Below, piece by piece: positions 20,106-32,700 of a stretch of 32,910 nucleotides of DNA. The DNA comes from Hyphochytrium catenoides (lineage: Eukaryota > Sar > Hyphochytriomycetes > Hyphochytriales > Hyphochytriaceae). A program made the position numbers and the translations under genes. Numbering within the stretch: the first letter of the stretch is position 1; every line of letters starts with the position of its first letter. The notes under the pieces were generated by a model that searched no databases, had not been told where the DNA came from, and saw nothing but the letters and a program-made list of their open reading frames with translations. The stretch is from the NCBI GenBank assembly GCA_900088475.1, contig FLMG01002041.1, forward strand, positions 1 to 32,910. Direction: 5' to 3'.

Positions 20106-23100
20106 CTAGTAAACGCCCCAGAAGTCATTCGTCTCATGCGCGGGTGCATCCCAAACGAAGCTATTGCTGGCGTGCTTCACCTCGCCTACGCCAGGCGGAC
20201 ATCCTGTGTGCAAAGAAAGAGGATCTTCACTGCCATCTCCTAGCTTATTATAAAAAAGCGCAGCCGTCAGACGCCTGCTTGGAACGGCAGCGCCGTCTAG
20301 GCAGTAAGGCAAGGTGTTCTGTTATGGACAGCACGTTATTAACCTCGACTAAGCCCCATAAAGAGCACACAACAAGAGCCTTACCTCAAGCTCGGAGATG
20401 TTCGCAGAGTAAGGACGCGGAGTATTAATCTGCGCCTTCGGAAAGACCGTTTCTCCCCCGATGCGGACATCACTCAGATAGAGGAAGATAGTGGCAAACC
20501 GGTTGGGCAGAATTAGAGGCACATAGGCAGGGATGCTGCAAGGCAAGAAGGTTGTTAAGCAGGAGACCATTGGTCAAAGGCACCAAATAGCTTGTAGAGA
20601 GTCGAAACTTTCAAGAGTCACCGCTAAAGAAGTAAGACATGACTAAGGGCTAAGTGATACAATCAAAAGACGGAAGCATAGAGGATTGGAGCATTCCGGG
20701 GAAGTAGTGCCATAGTAGGAGGTGTTTAGGGGAGAGAAGAACCAGCTTTAGATCCACTAGACACAGAGGTGATTATCAGGGTCTTCACACCTATACTGAA
20801 AGGCAGGTCCGCCCTCTCTTGCCAGAGTTGTCGTTAAGATCTTGAAGATGCGGAAGTCTTTGATCAAAAGTTTGCTCAGGCCTTTGGGGCCCTCACCGAT
20901 GGCCACGGAGAAATTGGACCGAAGTTGCTCCGATATCCCTTCAGCTTCCCATAGATCAAGATAGAACATCATCCTCTCCCCTATGGCGGTCACGAAAACC
21001 CTATCGTATCGTGGATGCAAAGGGCCATCCGGCTGACAGAAGGGGATGCGAAGGACGAGCAGTAGTGAGTAAGAAGAGATGACCGAGGGAAGGGAAGAAG
21101 AAAGTGGAAGCGCATACGAGGAAGGGGTTAGCCACTTAGGTGGAAATGACCTTCAGTGTGGGGCGGCAGTCGTTGCCCAAGCTGGCCACCTGGTTTCGAG
21201 CCCAACGGATCCAGCGGGTCAACTGGGAGATGGGGTGGGCACGCTTCCCATCATAGGGTTTGGGGCTGGAAAGTATGCGTCAGCATTCGACAGATGGCTC
21301 TCCCCCTTACTCTACGAAGCAGCCTATGACTTCTGCTCTACCATCCTCCTGCTTATTGGATGCCCTCTGTACTCTATCTCTCTATGCTCTATATGCCGGC
21401 ACCTGTATGCAGGAACAAGTTGGCTGTCTGCGGAGACTCTCCATACTTCTTCCAGATATTCATTGACCCATGGAAAGGCTTCTACTAAGGTGCGTACAAT
21501 GTTCCTTTCTCTATTCTCAAGTTTCTCTTTAAGCTGCGAGATATCCCCGTTAGAGGTGACACTTAAAAGCTTCCTTGCTTTTGTGATTATGATGCCTCTT
21601 ACCCAGACCGCCCAGGTTTCTGGCAGTAATTTGGGATGGGCTGCGGTAAAGCGTGACAGGAGCGCCCATTGAAAGCCCTCGAGATCCAGAGGCTGGGGAT
21701 ATAGCTCCTCTCCTGCAGCCCAGCGAACGGGGTGAGCTGGTTGACTTGAAAGTGGCAGACAAGTGCTAGGGCGTCTGAGAGCTTAGAGAAGAATGACACA
21801 GCCTGATGAAGGCTTAGAACGATCGCAGGATGATGTAGCAAGACGAGTAACGAGGAATGCGTGGTCCTGGGTAAGTTATATATAGCAGCGGAGTTGATGT
21901 CCCAGGAGATGTTGCCCCTTCAAATGTGGTCATCCTTACCCTCTTGGACCACCTTGGCTAGGCGGCCTCGATAGGTCAGCACTAAACTTTGAGCCCACTG
22001 TGCCCAGTCAAGGTATCTTCTCCAGTCTGAGCTGAACGCTATCTGCCGGTCCGGGATGATGTCCGGCTTCTCAAAGTAGTCTGTATGCTTGGTATAGTAC
22101 TGACCAGACAAATAGCGGACGTACTGCAGCCGTTCAGCATAGCCTGTTTGCAACGAAGGCAAAGGAGCACTAACTCTTTAGGATCACGATAAGGAGCTGG
22201 GTAGAAGGACAACCTCTTTACCTGGGTTTGGCAGCCTTAACAGATGGGTGCTTCGGAACTGAAAGTCTCGCGTGAGGTTCGATGGCGGAAGGAAAGCCGT
22301 GTGACTGGTGCGATACTTTGCCACCTTCATTTTATTCTCTCCTGGCTCCACCACGACTGATTGCGCAAGGTGAGGGGCCCCTGACAAAGCAACAAACCTT
22401 AGCCTTCTTCCAGCTTTCTGCCTCCAGCAGCAGGAGCAGCGGGGTTGAACTTACCTTCCGCTATAATGGCTTCTGCCTCCCGGTCCGTAAAGAATCCATC
22501 AATTTGGAACACCTTTGGGGCCAGGGATACGGTCCGCATCACTACTCCGTCCACTTCTACGACATAACCAGGCCTTATACCCGGCCAAACCCAGTTCTGC
22601 CCGTCGAGAAGTAGGTAGATAATGTTCTTCGAAGCGGCGATGTCTTCAGCCGACTTGATGGGCTCACCGTACAGAGAGTAAAGCCGGAAGCCTAATGACA
22701 GGTATCTGCGGTCAATCAACGCGGTGGCTCCGAAGAGCTCTCCTAGTTCGTAGAGACAGTCTTTATGGAGGACAGGATCCCAGAAGATCAAAGCCCCGAT
22801 GTTTTCCCCGTTCTTCAAGACAAGAGCCCGATTCTTGGAGAGCAGTTCAGCGTACGGTCGGTCAATAACCTCGTTCACGTCCACTCCAGCTCCTGAGATG
22901 AGAGTCCCCAAAGACAGCAGAGCAAGTCAGTGATGGTTCGTGAAGCGATGCCTCTAAAATGAGTACTTACCTATGAGGACAGGGGCTGATGGACATCTCC
23001 TGCTGCGTGTAGTGAGCTGAGTAGAGGGACTGGCCGTCCAGTAGTGCTGGCCATGCTGATCCCAATGATTGCGAGCGTCCTGTGAATAGTGACCAACTTT

Positions 23101-23409
23101 GGAGGAGATTGGCGACTTCTCCCTTGGCTCCGTGATGGAGTCATCCGTAGGAGATTCAGAGGGAAGCAACTGATTCGTCTCATAAGCGTCTGCTCCATCG
23201 GATAGGAGCTCCAAGGTGCTGGAGGACGAGCTAAGCTGGTGGGCATCATGGTGCCCAGAGGGCCACACAAGGAGCGTTGTTGGCACCTTGCCCCAGGCGG
23301 ATAGGAGAGCAACGAAGGCTGGTAACGCAACCCCAAGCCATAGCTGGGCCCTCTGGCCACTCTTCTTGCCACTAGTCTTCTTTGGTGATGGAGCTTCTTT
23401 CCGCTTCAT
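20106..23409 (-). CDS. Membrane-anchored prolyl 4-hydroxylase with large internal insertion
   Basis: Ten exons (23409-22971, 22892-22455, 22380-22222, 22143-21940, 21774-21603, 21561-21403, 21265-21151, 21032-20791, 20535-20385, 20318-20106) join in phase to 763 aa. A Lys-rich N-terminus and hydrophobic residues 21-49 (LWLGVALPAFVALLSAW) form a type II signal anchor, placing the enzyme in the secretory pathway. The 2-oxoglutarate/Fe(II) dioxygenase domain shows the iron ligands H365 and D367 in QYYTKHTDYF, the strand NRFATIFLYLSDVRIGGETV (from 654), the distal H730 in SLHTGCPP and K741 as the likely 2-oxoglutarate-binding residue. This family hydroxylates proline in collagen-like or cell-wall proteins. 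Residues about 370-650, between HxD and NRFATI, are an insertion not found in ordinary members and rich in Trp and basic helices. The exon 7 donor (AAG|GTCATT) is weak; the other junctions are good. The giant collagen-like gene lies upstream on the same strand. Confidence 0.9.
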
Positions 23410-23957
23410 GTTCCCCTTCGCCTTGTTGCCCGCCTTCTAATGCTTGCAACGCTGTGTCCTCTAAAGGTTTCTCCGTCACCAGCAAGGTCCTCCTTCGTGC
23501 CTACTGCCCTGTTCTGGTCCTGCGTCCTCTTTTGATGACTCAACGCCGCTCCTATGAAGACCTAGAGCGGAAGAATTGACCATGCGCGCTGCTGACAACG
23601 AGCCAAAGCCGTGGAAAGGAAGGAAGGTTTTCAGGATATATCACTTTCCCCTCTCTGGTTCAGGCATCAGCGGGGGAAGGAGCAGGAAGAGTGATGATGG
23701 ACTAGGAACAACAGGACGTGGAGGCGGAGGAAGTTAAGCCGTAGAGCCGAGGCAGCAGAATCTTTCCTCAGCGAGACAGTACAAGGGCTCCTAGCCTGAC
23801 GTTCGATAGGCCACTGGACCGAGGGAGAAGGAAGAGAAGAATTCACCTGTCAGCCGGGATGACGATCGAACGAGATAGTAGTTCCATGAGAGGAAGACCG
23901 AAGGATAAAGAATAAGAATGAGATAGAGGAGAATGAACCAAGGTAAGCTAGAACTAC
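23410..23957. other. Presumed promoter region of the hydroxylase gene
   Basis: About 550 nt upstream of the hydroxylase start hold no convincing exon. Frames on both strands are short and compositionally poor. I see no clear TATA or other core promoter element. Confidence 0.4.
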
Positions 23958-24095
23958 CTGTGTGATGACGAAAGAGAAAGGTCAAGGAGAAAGAGAGAGA
24001 GAGAGAAAGAGAGGGAGAGAGAAAGAGAAAAAGAAAGAGAGAGAGAAACGAAGAGAGAGAAATAGAGAGAGAAGAGGTGGGAGAGAATTGGAGAG
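23958..24095. repeat. Polypurine (GA)n tract
   Basis: GAGA, GAAA and GAGG repeats run for about 130 nt on the plus strand, with Ser-Leu repeat frames on the other strand. This is the third such tract in the window, after 1-62 and 8279-8545. Confidence 0.85.
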
Positions 24096-24153
24096 ATGCT
24101 GGCTAGAGAGCTCGATCCATCAGTCAGGCGACCTTTCACACTCTCTTCAGAAA

Positions 24154-24411
24154 CTATGTGCGCCATTTACTTCTAAACCTTAGCCGCTTCACCCAAACAG
24201 TAAGCATAATCTGCGCCGTCTGCCCCTGAGGATATTCCGTGAGACTCGGCTGATGATCTATCTTGGTGTTCAACTGCGTGATGATCGCCTGATCGCTGTC
24301 GCTGCCCATCATCTCCTCCTCATGTCTTCTCTCCGCTTCCCACTCTCTCTCCTGTTGGTTGCCTGACTGGTAGCTTGGCCCGGGCGCCTGTCCCTCAGCT
24401 TCTGCTGGCAT
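24154..24411 (-). CDS. Possible small protein, 85 aa
   Basis: The frame begins at ATG 24411 with MPAEAEGQAPGPSYQSGNQQ, a polar and probably disordered start. An acidic stretch (EAERRHEEEMMGSDSDQAI) and TEYPQGQTAQIMLTVWVKRL follow, with a basic end. Composition is protein-like and the frame is not explained by the nearby GA repeat. No family is recognised and an additional exon is possible. Further minus-strand coding-like pieces lie at 24603-24900, where DSSFWEWKSFDFG is followed after a plausible intron by GLHERKLLFFQSYEVEGGDT; these could be another gene or upstream exons. Confidence 0.35.
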   Translation of the reverse strand: MPAEAEGQAPGPSYQSGNQQEREWEAERRHEEEMMGSDSDQAIITQLNTKIDHQPSLTEYPQGQTAQIMLTVWVKRLRFRSKWRT

Positions 24412-25392
24412 GTGGCTGCATCATCCGCGCTTTCAACAGCAGGTTACGAAGCATAGCAAGCAACAGTGAAGGATGATCTCTGTTGATTGGACTGAGCTCT
24501 CGTGGTGTCGAGGAATGATCTTAGCTTGAATATTGAACGTTTCTATAGGGGCAACCACCTGCTTACTGGCTTAGAAAGGACTTCTCGGACGCTGTGGCTG
24601 CACTAGCGGTTTGTTGAGATAAGGCGATAGCCGGTATCTCCTCCTTCGACTTCATAAGACTGGAAGAAGAGCAACTTCCTCTCATGGAGCCCCAACAATA
24701 ACACAGCGCTACGCTGCACGAAGAGCGCTACTGCTGCTGCTGTTGGTGATGGGAGTTTGAGTGTTTGGCTTCTTCTTGGACAGCGTGCACACCGAAATCG
24801 AAGCTCTTCCATTCCCAGAAGGAAGAGTCGCTGGACCTAGCTCCTGAGCAAGGAAGACCTCAAAAGGACTGCGTAGGTTATCCTTTACGAACGAGTCTTC
24901 TTAGCCATGAGGATGATTTTAATAGCAAATCAAAGCCATTTGCTGTTCTTCGTCCTCCACGCTTATAGATCTTTCTTACTCCTTCGACGCTGGGTGAGTC
25001 AACATGCGCGTGAACCTTCCTGTCTTCTCTGCATGCTGCTGAAGACGTCTGCCACATGTGTCAGACGATGAGCCTTTATTGATCCGCTAGGGTCTCCTGT
25101 CGAAGGTGATACACTCTTACGATCCGTGTTAACATCGTCTTATCTGTCCAACGACACCTAAGGGTTGGTAGGGGAGCAAAGTGCTTGACTCATTGAGGTT
25201 GATGTCTGATAGAAGAGACAGGTAATCTTCTCTCCCCTGCTCTACTCTTCGCGACCCTCTATCAGAGCGAAAGCCACTTGCTCTACATATGAAGGGAGAA
25301 CCTAGCCCTGAGACCATCAGAACGAGACTGGCAAGTGGCTGCGAATGAGCAAAAGTGCATCTACGTTTTAAGAAGAGCCGAAGGCTTGATGA

Positions 25393-25956
25393 TTGACGGT
25401 TGGCAAAACAATGGTATTAGCGAGTACAATGCTAAAGGAGGAGCCACCTCCTCCCTTCATCGTAGTCCGAACGCTTACACGGGAGTCTCCGGGCTCTCTA
25501 ACAGAGCCGCAGTCCACAAAGCGGTTGATAGCCGTGAAAGAGCTTCATGAGGAGAGATTCCTTAGCGATGCACCTGCATGGCCAGGTACTTTTCTCTGCC
25601 TGCCAAGCTGTCTCTGTCATACTAACGTATTAATGGCTCCGACAGAAACAGAGCTGGTAGCGTGTAAGGTGCATATCTTCATCCGTGTCGTCAACACGAT
25701 CGGTGAATCTGTAGACCCATAGCCCCTGAGGACAAAGTCTGCGGCGCACTCCTCCAGTCAATCATCCGAATTCTTATGGCCTCGGCCTACAGATCCGTTC
25801 CGAGGGCTATAATTGCACCCAAGGCTGGACACCTACCTTACGCACTTTGTGGACTCTCCTATCATTGATCTTGATGACTCTCATGCCACTGGAAGTCCCG
25901 CACTACTTACGAAAGCCGTTGGTTCAAAAGTCACTATAACAACTTTCCCAGGTTAA
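25393..25956 (+). other. Exon-like segments of an unidentified plus-strand gene
   Basis: Good coding sequence appears in pieces. At 25420-25584 the frame includes EPPPPFIVVRTLTRESPGSL and RLIAVKELHEERFLSDAPAW. A plausible 60-nt intron (25585-25644) with a CTAAC branch site follows, then TELVACKVHIFIRVVNTI. At 25708-25820 two frames compete (PIAPEDKVCGALLQ and NHPNSYGLGLQIRSEGYNCT). At 25826-25956 the frame reads LDTYLTHFVDSPIIDLDDSH and ends TITTFPG-stop. I could not chain all pieces with one unambiguous set of splice sites. A further open frame at 26456-26656 ends 56 nt from the collagen stop and may or may not be coding. Confidence 0.4.
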
Positions 25957-26712
25957 GATTGCCTGCCGAACTCTAGTCCAGCTCTAATGAATACTGCCCA
26001 CTCCTTTTATAGACTTTCTCTCCGTCTCATGCTCTCAGCGTCTCGCTCCTTTTGTCTCTCTTGCTATATGTTTCTGTCTACCTGTCGCTAGCTTTCTCCC
26101 TGTCTTTTTCTGCGTCTTCCTCACCTTCGTTCTTTCTTTCTACTCTCAGTCTCCTTTCCTGCCAAGCTCCACCTCATGGAGGTCCTGCTATTCCATGTCC
26201 TTTCTGGCGTAGACTCCTTCGTAGTTAGAGGTAGCACTGAAAGCTTCTTCTCCTTTATCTCTCCTTAGGCAAAAGTGCCATCAGGGGCCTTTCCTAGAAG
26301 TCGGCATCATGATGCTTCCATTGTTGCTTCTTCGACCCGGCTTTCCTAGGTCCAGGTCTGGGTAAAGTAGGCCACCCTCCTCTAACGAGAGGCTTCTTGC
26401 CCTATCGGCCACAAACCAGATATATGCTGCCGTACCTACACTTCCTCCTCAAAACGTGAATGCCGGATGGACCAAGTTGTTGTCTTTAGGAGGATACTCA
26501 AAGAGGATGGTTCCACGCAGTCAAGGTTATTCCAATCAAAGAATCCCTCATCCGAAGAAGCTCAAGTGCGGAGGAATGAGACTAGATTATAATGTGATGG
26601 GGATTAGTAGACCTATGATAATAGACATGAAGGACGACACGATATGCAGAAACTGAAGATTAATGCCTCGCTTCTAGCCCTCACTCCCTAGAACTTAGCC
26701 ATGCAGTTTGGC

Positions 26713-29700
26713 TCAGAGATCCTTCCAGACTAAGACGGCAGCGTAGACAAGCCGATAAGTCTCTCCAAAGAACAGGCAGGGCTGACCGTCCTTGCATTGC
26801 TTGACATTCACAGTCTTGTCAATCTTAAAATAGCTGTCTTTTGTCAGATCATTGTCGTTGGACATGACGATGTCCGCATCAGTGGTCTTAGAAGCACCAT
26901 GTAGGCAGATGTCCAACCTCGTGTCAGTGAAGGTGCCCTTAGCGGAGCCTTGGAAGTCCAGGGCTTTAGAAGTGAAGGAGGTCGTCAGATCGTACTTCAT
27001 TTCAGCCAGTAAGCCATTGAACTGAGCCGACATTGTCCCCTTGAACTGACACAGGTTCTCCACTGCGTCGAGTTTGACGAAGCCCGCCCCGGGCTTGAGG
27101 TCTGGAGATGTGTACTTGCTGCTACAGAGCTTCGCAAACTTACGGAGACTCTCAATCTGCTCTGGAGCTGCGTTGTAATAGTCCTTCTTGGCCACGTAGA
27201 CAGAGATCTCAACCAAGCGAGGGATGGCCTGATCCCCTGCAGGGCCTGGTGGACCTCGTGCACCAACGTCGCCCTTAGGACCAGCAGGTCCTGCTGGTCC
27301 GGTGTTACCAGTAGCTCCTTTAGGTCCTTCGGGGCCTGGAGCACCGTCCTTTCCAGGCGCGCCTGGAGCCCCTTTCTCTCCCTTCGGTCCGTCTGCACCA
27401 TCCTTACCAGGGGCGCCCGCCGGCCCAGGAGGACCGGTGGGTCCAGCGTATCCGCGTAATCCTGCAGGACCAGGGGGTCCAGCGGGCCCGGTGGCACCTG
27501 GTAAGCCAGTAGGTCCTGCGTATCCACGTTCACCTTGAGGTCCAGGGGCACCAGGGGCACCTGCAGGGCCAGTAGCACCTATAGGGCCGACGGGACCAGG
27601 CGGACCAGTTGGTCCAGCAGGTCCGGTAACTCCTTGGTAGCCTGGCGGCCCTGCAGGTCCTTTCTCTCCATCCTTCCCATCCCGACCATCTTTGCCGTCC
27701 TTGCCATTCTTACCCGCAGGACCAACCTCTCCCTTGGGCCCAGCAGGTCCTGGAGCTCCGTCCTTGCCATCCTTGCCAGGAGTTCCTACTGGACCTTGTG
27801 GTCCGGGAGCTCCCTTCTCTCCGTCCTTGCCATTGTAGCCGCGATCACCCTTCTCACCCTTTGCGCCTGGAGCTCCAACTGGTCCCGCAGGACCTGCCGG
27901 CCCTGTGGGTCCTTGATAGCCTCTGTCACCTTGTGGGCCCTTAGCTCCCACGGGTCCTGCCGCTCCTTGAGGTCCCTGAGGTCCAGGAGTTCCGTCTTTG
28001 CCTGGAGCACCAGCTGGGCCTGAAGTTCCAGTGGCACCTGTTGTGCCTGGCGCACCTGGAGAGCCAGCGTCACCTTTTGGCCCCTGTGGGCCAACAGGGC
28101 CGGGCAGTCCGACGTCTCCCTTAGGTCCTTGCGGTCCCGCCTCTCCTGTCGCTCCTGCGGCTCCTGGGTAACCTCTTTCTCCCTGAGGGCCCTGAGGCCC
28201 AGCCTCGCCTGTAGCACCAGATGGGCCTTGGTAGCCTCTCTCTCCCTGAGGACCTTGAGGCCCAGGAGCTCCTGTAATACCTGGTTCTCCCTGAGGTCCA
28301 GGAGACCCTTTCTCGCCCCGCGGCCCTTGAGCTCCTGGCGTGCCAGGAGCACCGTCCAAACCTGGGGTGCCATCGATACCCTTGGGACCTTCAGGACCCA
28401 TAGGGCCGGTGTATCCTCGCTCTCCCGGTGGCCCCTGAGGTCCTGGCTGGCCGTCAGCACCCGCTGGGCCCGTTGCCCCCACCGTACCAGGAGCGCCAGG
28501 GGATCCAGCATCGCCCTTCGGCCCTTGAGGTCCAGCTTCTCCTGTTGCGCCAGCTGGGCCTGGGTATCCCCTCTCTCCCTGAAGACCCTGAGGTCCAGTT
28601 GCCCCTGGGGTGCCATCCTCTCCCTTAGGACCAGGATATCCTCTCTCCCCTTGAGGACCTTGCGGCCCAGTCTCTCCAATGGCACCAGCGGCACCAGGAG
28701 CTCCAGGGATGCCAGCGTCGCCTTTCGGGCCTTGCGGTCCAGTCTCACCTGTAGCTCCATTAGTCCCTGGGAGGCCTGGGTATCCCCTCTCTCCTTGTAA
28801 GCCTTGAGGTCCAGCGGGTCCTGTGTCGCCCTTCTCGCCTTTTGGTCCCTGGGGCCCGGGAGCTCCTTCGTATCCTTTCTCTCCTTGAGGGCCCTGAGGT
28901 CCAGGAAGTCCGTCCTTCCCTGGAGCGCCGATCTGCCCGGGATATCCTCTTTCTCCCTGTGGTCCTTGAGGTCCGACATCGCCAGTAGCTCCAGCTGGGC
29001 CTGGGTTACCGGTATCACCCTTGGGGCCTTGAGCTCCAGTCTCTCCCGCTGGACCTTGTGGTCCAGGGTAACCCATCTCTCCTCTGCGGCCCTCTGGTCC
29101 GGGCTGACCGTCAAGACCTGCCGGCCCTGGTACGCCAGTGGCACCTGGTGCACCAGTGTATCCTTTCTCTCCCTGAGGACCTTGAGGTCCGGGAACGCCT
29201 GGTGTCCCATCGGCTCCCTTTTCGCCAGGATAACCTCTCTCACCCTGCGGTCCTTGTGGCCCAACTTCTCCAGTGGCTCCAGTAGCACCAGGCGCTCCTT
29301 GATATCCTCTCTCTCCCTGTGGCCCTTGGGGTCCGATTTCTCCAGTTGGACCTGGGGCACCGGGGTAGCCTCTCTCACCCTGTAAGCCCTGTGGCCCTGC
29401 GGCACCAGTGTCTCCCTTGTCTCCCTGAGGACCCTGTGCTCCTGGCAGCCCATCTTTTCCAGGCGCACCGTCCTGGCCTGGGTAGCCTCTGTCGCCATGT
29501 GGTCCTTGAGGGCCTTGCTCCCCAACAGGGCCTGCTGGTCCGGGGTTACCATTGTCTCCTTTGGGTCCTTGAGGTCCAGGTAAGCCTGGCTGTCCGATAT
29601 CTCCTTGGGCACCCTGTGGGCCTTGTGGGCCTGCCTGACCTGTCTCTCCTTTCGGCCCTTCAGGTCCTACTGGGCCTGGCGAACCATTCTCTCCATGGTA

Positions 29701-32700
29701 GCCTCTCTCACCCTTGGGCCCTTGTGGACCAGGCTGTCCGTCTTTTCCTGGAGTGCCATCCTGACCAGGATATCCTCTCTCTCCTTGTGGGCCTTGAGGC
29801 CCTGCCTCGCCAGTAGCACCCACAGCACCAGGATAGCCAGTCTCGCCCTTTGGTCCCTCTGGTCCGGGCACGCCAGGATATCCTCTTTCTCCTTGAGAGC
29901 CTGGAGACCCAGTCTCTCCTGCAGGTCCCGCGACTCCAGGTGATCCGGTATCGCCCTTAGGACCTTGAGGGCCTTCTGGACCACTATCTCCTTTCTCGCC
30001 CTGAGGACCTTGAAGTCCAGGTTGACCATTTGTGCCCGGTGCCCCGTCCTGGCCGCGATAGCCTCTTTCTCCTTGTGGGCCCTGATGTCCAATGTCACCC
30101 TTAGCTCCAGCTGATCCTGGATAGCCAGCTTCTCCCTGAGGACCTTGAGGTCCTGGAGCGCCAGGAGCACCAGTCTCCCCCTTGGGACCCTGCGCACCGT
30201 CCTGTCCGCTCGGCCCAGGTAAACCTTGGTATCCTCTCTCTCCCTGTGGCCCTTGGGGTCCTGCAGATCCACTGTCTCCCTTCTCACCCTTTGGGCCTTG
30301 AGCCCCAGGCTGCCCATCCTTGCCATTGTATCCGTCCTTCCCTGGAACTCCAGCCTCACCCTGAGGTCCTGGATAACCTCTGTCTCCCTGTGGACCCTGG
30401 GCTCCTGGCTGACCATCAACTCCCGCGGGACCTGGAGCTCCAGTTGCGCCGGTTGCCCCTGGATAGCCTTGTTCTCCCTTGGGGCCTTGAAGCCCCGGGG
30501 TGCCTGGGTATCCCGTCTCTCCTTGAGGTCCTTGAGGTCCAGCGGGACCCACAGCACCAGTGTCTCCCTTTGGTCCTTCAGGTCCGATGGCACCAGGATA
30601 ACCCCTGTCTCCCGGAGGGCCTTGCGGCCCAGGATGACCATCCTGGCCTGAGACGCCTTGAGGACCTACTGCTCCGTCTTGTCCAGGTGCGCCTGGGTAG
30701 CCTCTTTCTCCCTGTGGACCCTGTGGACCGATCTCTCCCGTAGCTCCAGTGGCACCTGGAGCTCCAGGACTTCCTGTGTCACCTTTAGGGCCCTGAGGTC
30801 CAGTCTCGCCCGTGGCACCGATACCTCCATCAGCTCCAGGATATCCTTTCTCTCCCTGTGGTCCTTGGGGTCCTACGGGTCCCTGAGGTCCAACCTTCCC
30901 TTCCGGACCTTCTGGACCTAATGCCCCTGGATAGCCTCTTTCTCCCTGCGGGCCTTGAGGGCCAGGATGGCCGTCGACACCAGCAGGACCGGGATCTCCT
31001 CTCTCTCCGTGTGGCCCTTGAGGTCCTGGTTTGCCGGCAGCACCATCCTTTCCATCTTTGCCTGGACTTCCATCTCCTCCTTTCGGACCGGAAGAACCTC
31101 TCTCTCCTTGTGGCCCCTGAGGACCAGTCTCGCCCTTAGCTCCAGTTGGACCAGGGGCGCCAGGGTATCCGTTTTCTCCCTTAGGTCCTTCTGGTCCTGG
31201 AACACCTGGATATCCCTTCTCCCCCTGAGGGCCCTGAGGACCTGGGTGACCATCAACTCCAGCAGGGCCTTGCGGTCCAGGTTCTCCTGGTGCTCCATTG
31301 TATCCTCTCTCGCCTTGAGGACCTTGAGGTCCAACTTCTCCGGGTGCTCCAACTGCACCGGTGGCACCGGGAGTTCCTGTCTCGCCTTTCGGTCCTTCAG
31401 GTCCTGCTGGGCCAGGATAGCCCCTCTCTCCCTGAGGGCCCTGCGCTCCTTGCTGGCCATCATTCCCATCGAGACCATCCTTGCCGGGGGAACCTTGTGA
31501 TCCTTGTGGTCCTTCAGGACCGGGGGCACCAGTGTATCCTTTTTCACCTTGCGGACCTTGGGAACCAGGTTGACCATCGGCACCAGCAGGGCCAGGATAT
31601 CCTCTTTCTCCTTGAGGGCCCTGAGGACCAACAGCACCAACCTCACCAGTATCTCCCTTGGAACCTTGAGGTCCTGCCTCTCCATTCGTGCCAGCTGGAC
31701 CTGGGTAGCCTCTCTCTCCCTGCAGGCCTTGAGGCCCAGCTGGGCCGATGTCTCCCTTATCTCCCTGAGACCCTGGAGCGCCGGGAAGCCCATCCTTCCC
31801 AGGAGTACCATCTTGGCCGGGGTAGCCTCTCTCTCCCTGTCGTCCTTGAGGTCCCACGGGCCCAGGCGGACCCGTTGCTCCTTCAGGTCCTTGAGGACCT
31901 GCTTGCCCTGGGTAGCCTCTTTCTCCTTGCTCTCCTTTGGCGCCATCCTTCCCGTCATGACCATCTTTCCCATCCTTTCCGTCTTTGCCTTTATCTCCCT
32001 TCGGACCCTGAGGACCTGTCTCACCCCTAGCTCCAGGACCGCCGGGAGTACCGGGGGCGCCCTTCTCACCCTGTGGTCCTTGAGGTCCAGGCTGTCCGTC
32101 TTTACCAGAAGTTCCATCCTGTCCGGGATAGCCCCTCTCTCCCTGAGGGCCTTGAGGTCCAGCTAGACCAGGCAGTCCTTGATCTCCTTGCGGTCCTTGA
32201 GCTCCAGGGAGGCCAGGGCTTCCAGTGTCTCCCTTTGGCCCCTGAAGGCCTTGCTCACCATTGACTCCGGGTGCTCCAGGTGCTCCGGTGTCTCCTTTAG
32301 GGCCAGGATAGCCTTGCTCGCCCTGAGGGCCTTGAGGCCCGACAGCTCCAGTCGCTCCAGGAGTACCAATAGCGCCAGCTGGGCCAATCTCTCCCTTCGG
32401 CCCCTCTGGGCCTGGTAATCCAGGGTATCCTTTCTCTCCCTGAGGGCCCTGAGGTCCTTCTCGACCTTCCTTCCCATCAGCCCCAGCAGGCCCTGGAGGA
32501 CCTTCAGGTCCGGGGGCGCCTGGGTACCCAGTTTCGCCCTTGGGTCCATCTGATCCAGGAGCTCCTGGGTACCCTCGCTCACCGTGAGGCCCTTGAGGGC
32601 CAGGTTGTCCATTAACTCCCTGAATGCCTTGGTCACCTTTCTCACCCTGAGGCCCTGGTGGCCCCGGCTGTCCAATAGCACCTGGCTGTCCATCGGCACC

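Noticed and set aside
31855-31857. Apparent start of the collagen-like protein at this position
   Set aside because: The codon is GTG and the same frame continues upstream with unbroken Gly-X-Y to 32910; the true start is beyond the window.
27786-32117. Long secondary open frames on both strands across the collagen-like gene, up to 608 codons
   Set aside because: The Gly-X-Y repeat lacks stops in several frames; only the frame with Gly at every third residue runs to the edge and joins a normal C-terminal domain.
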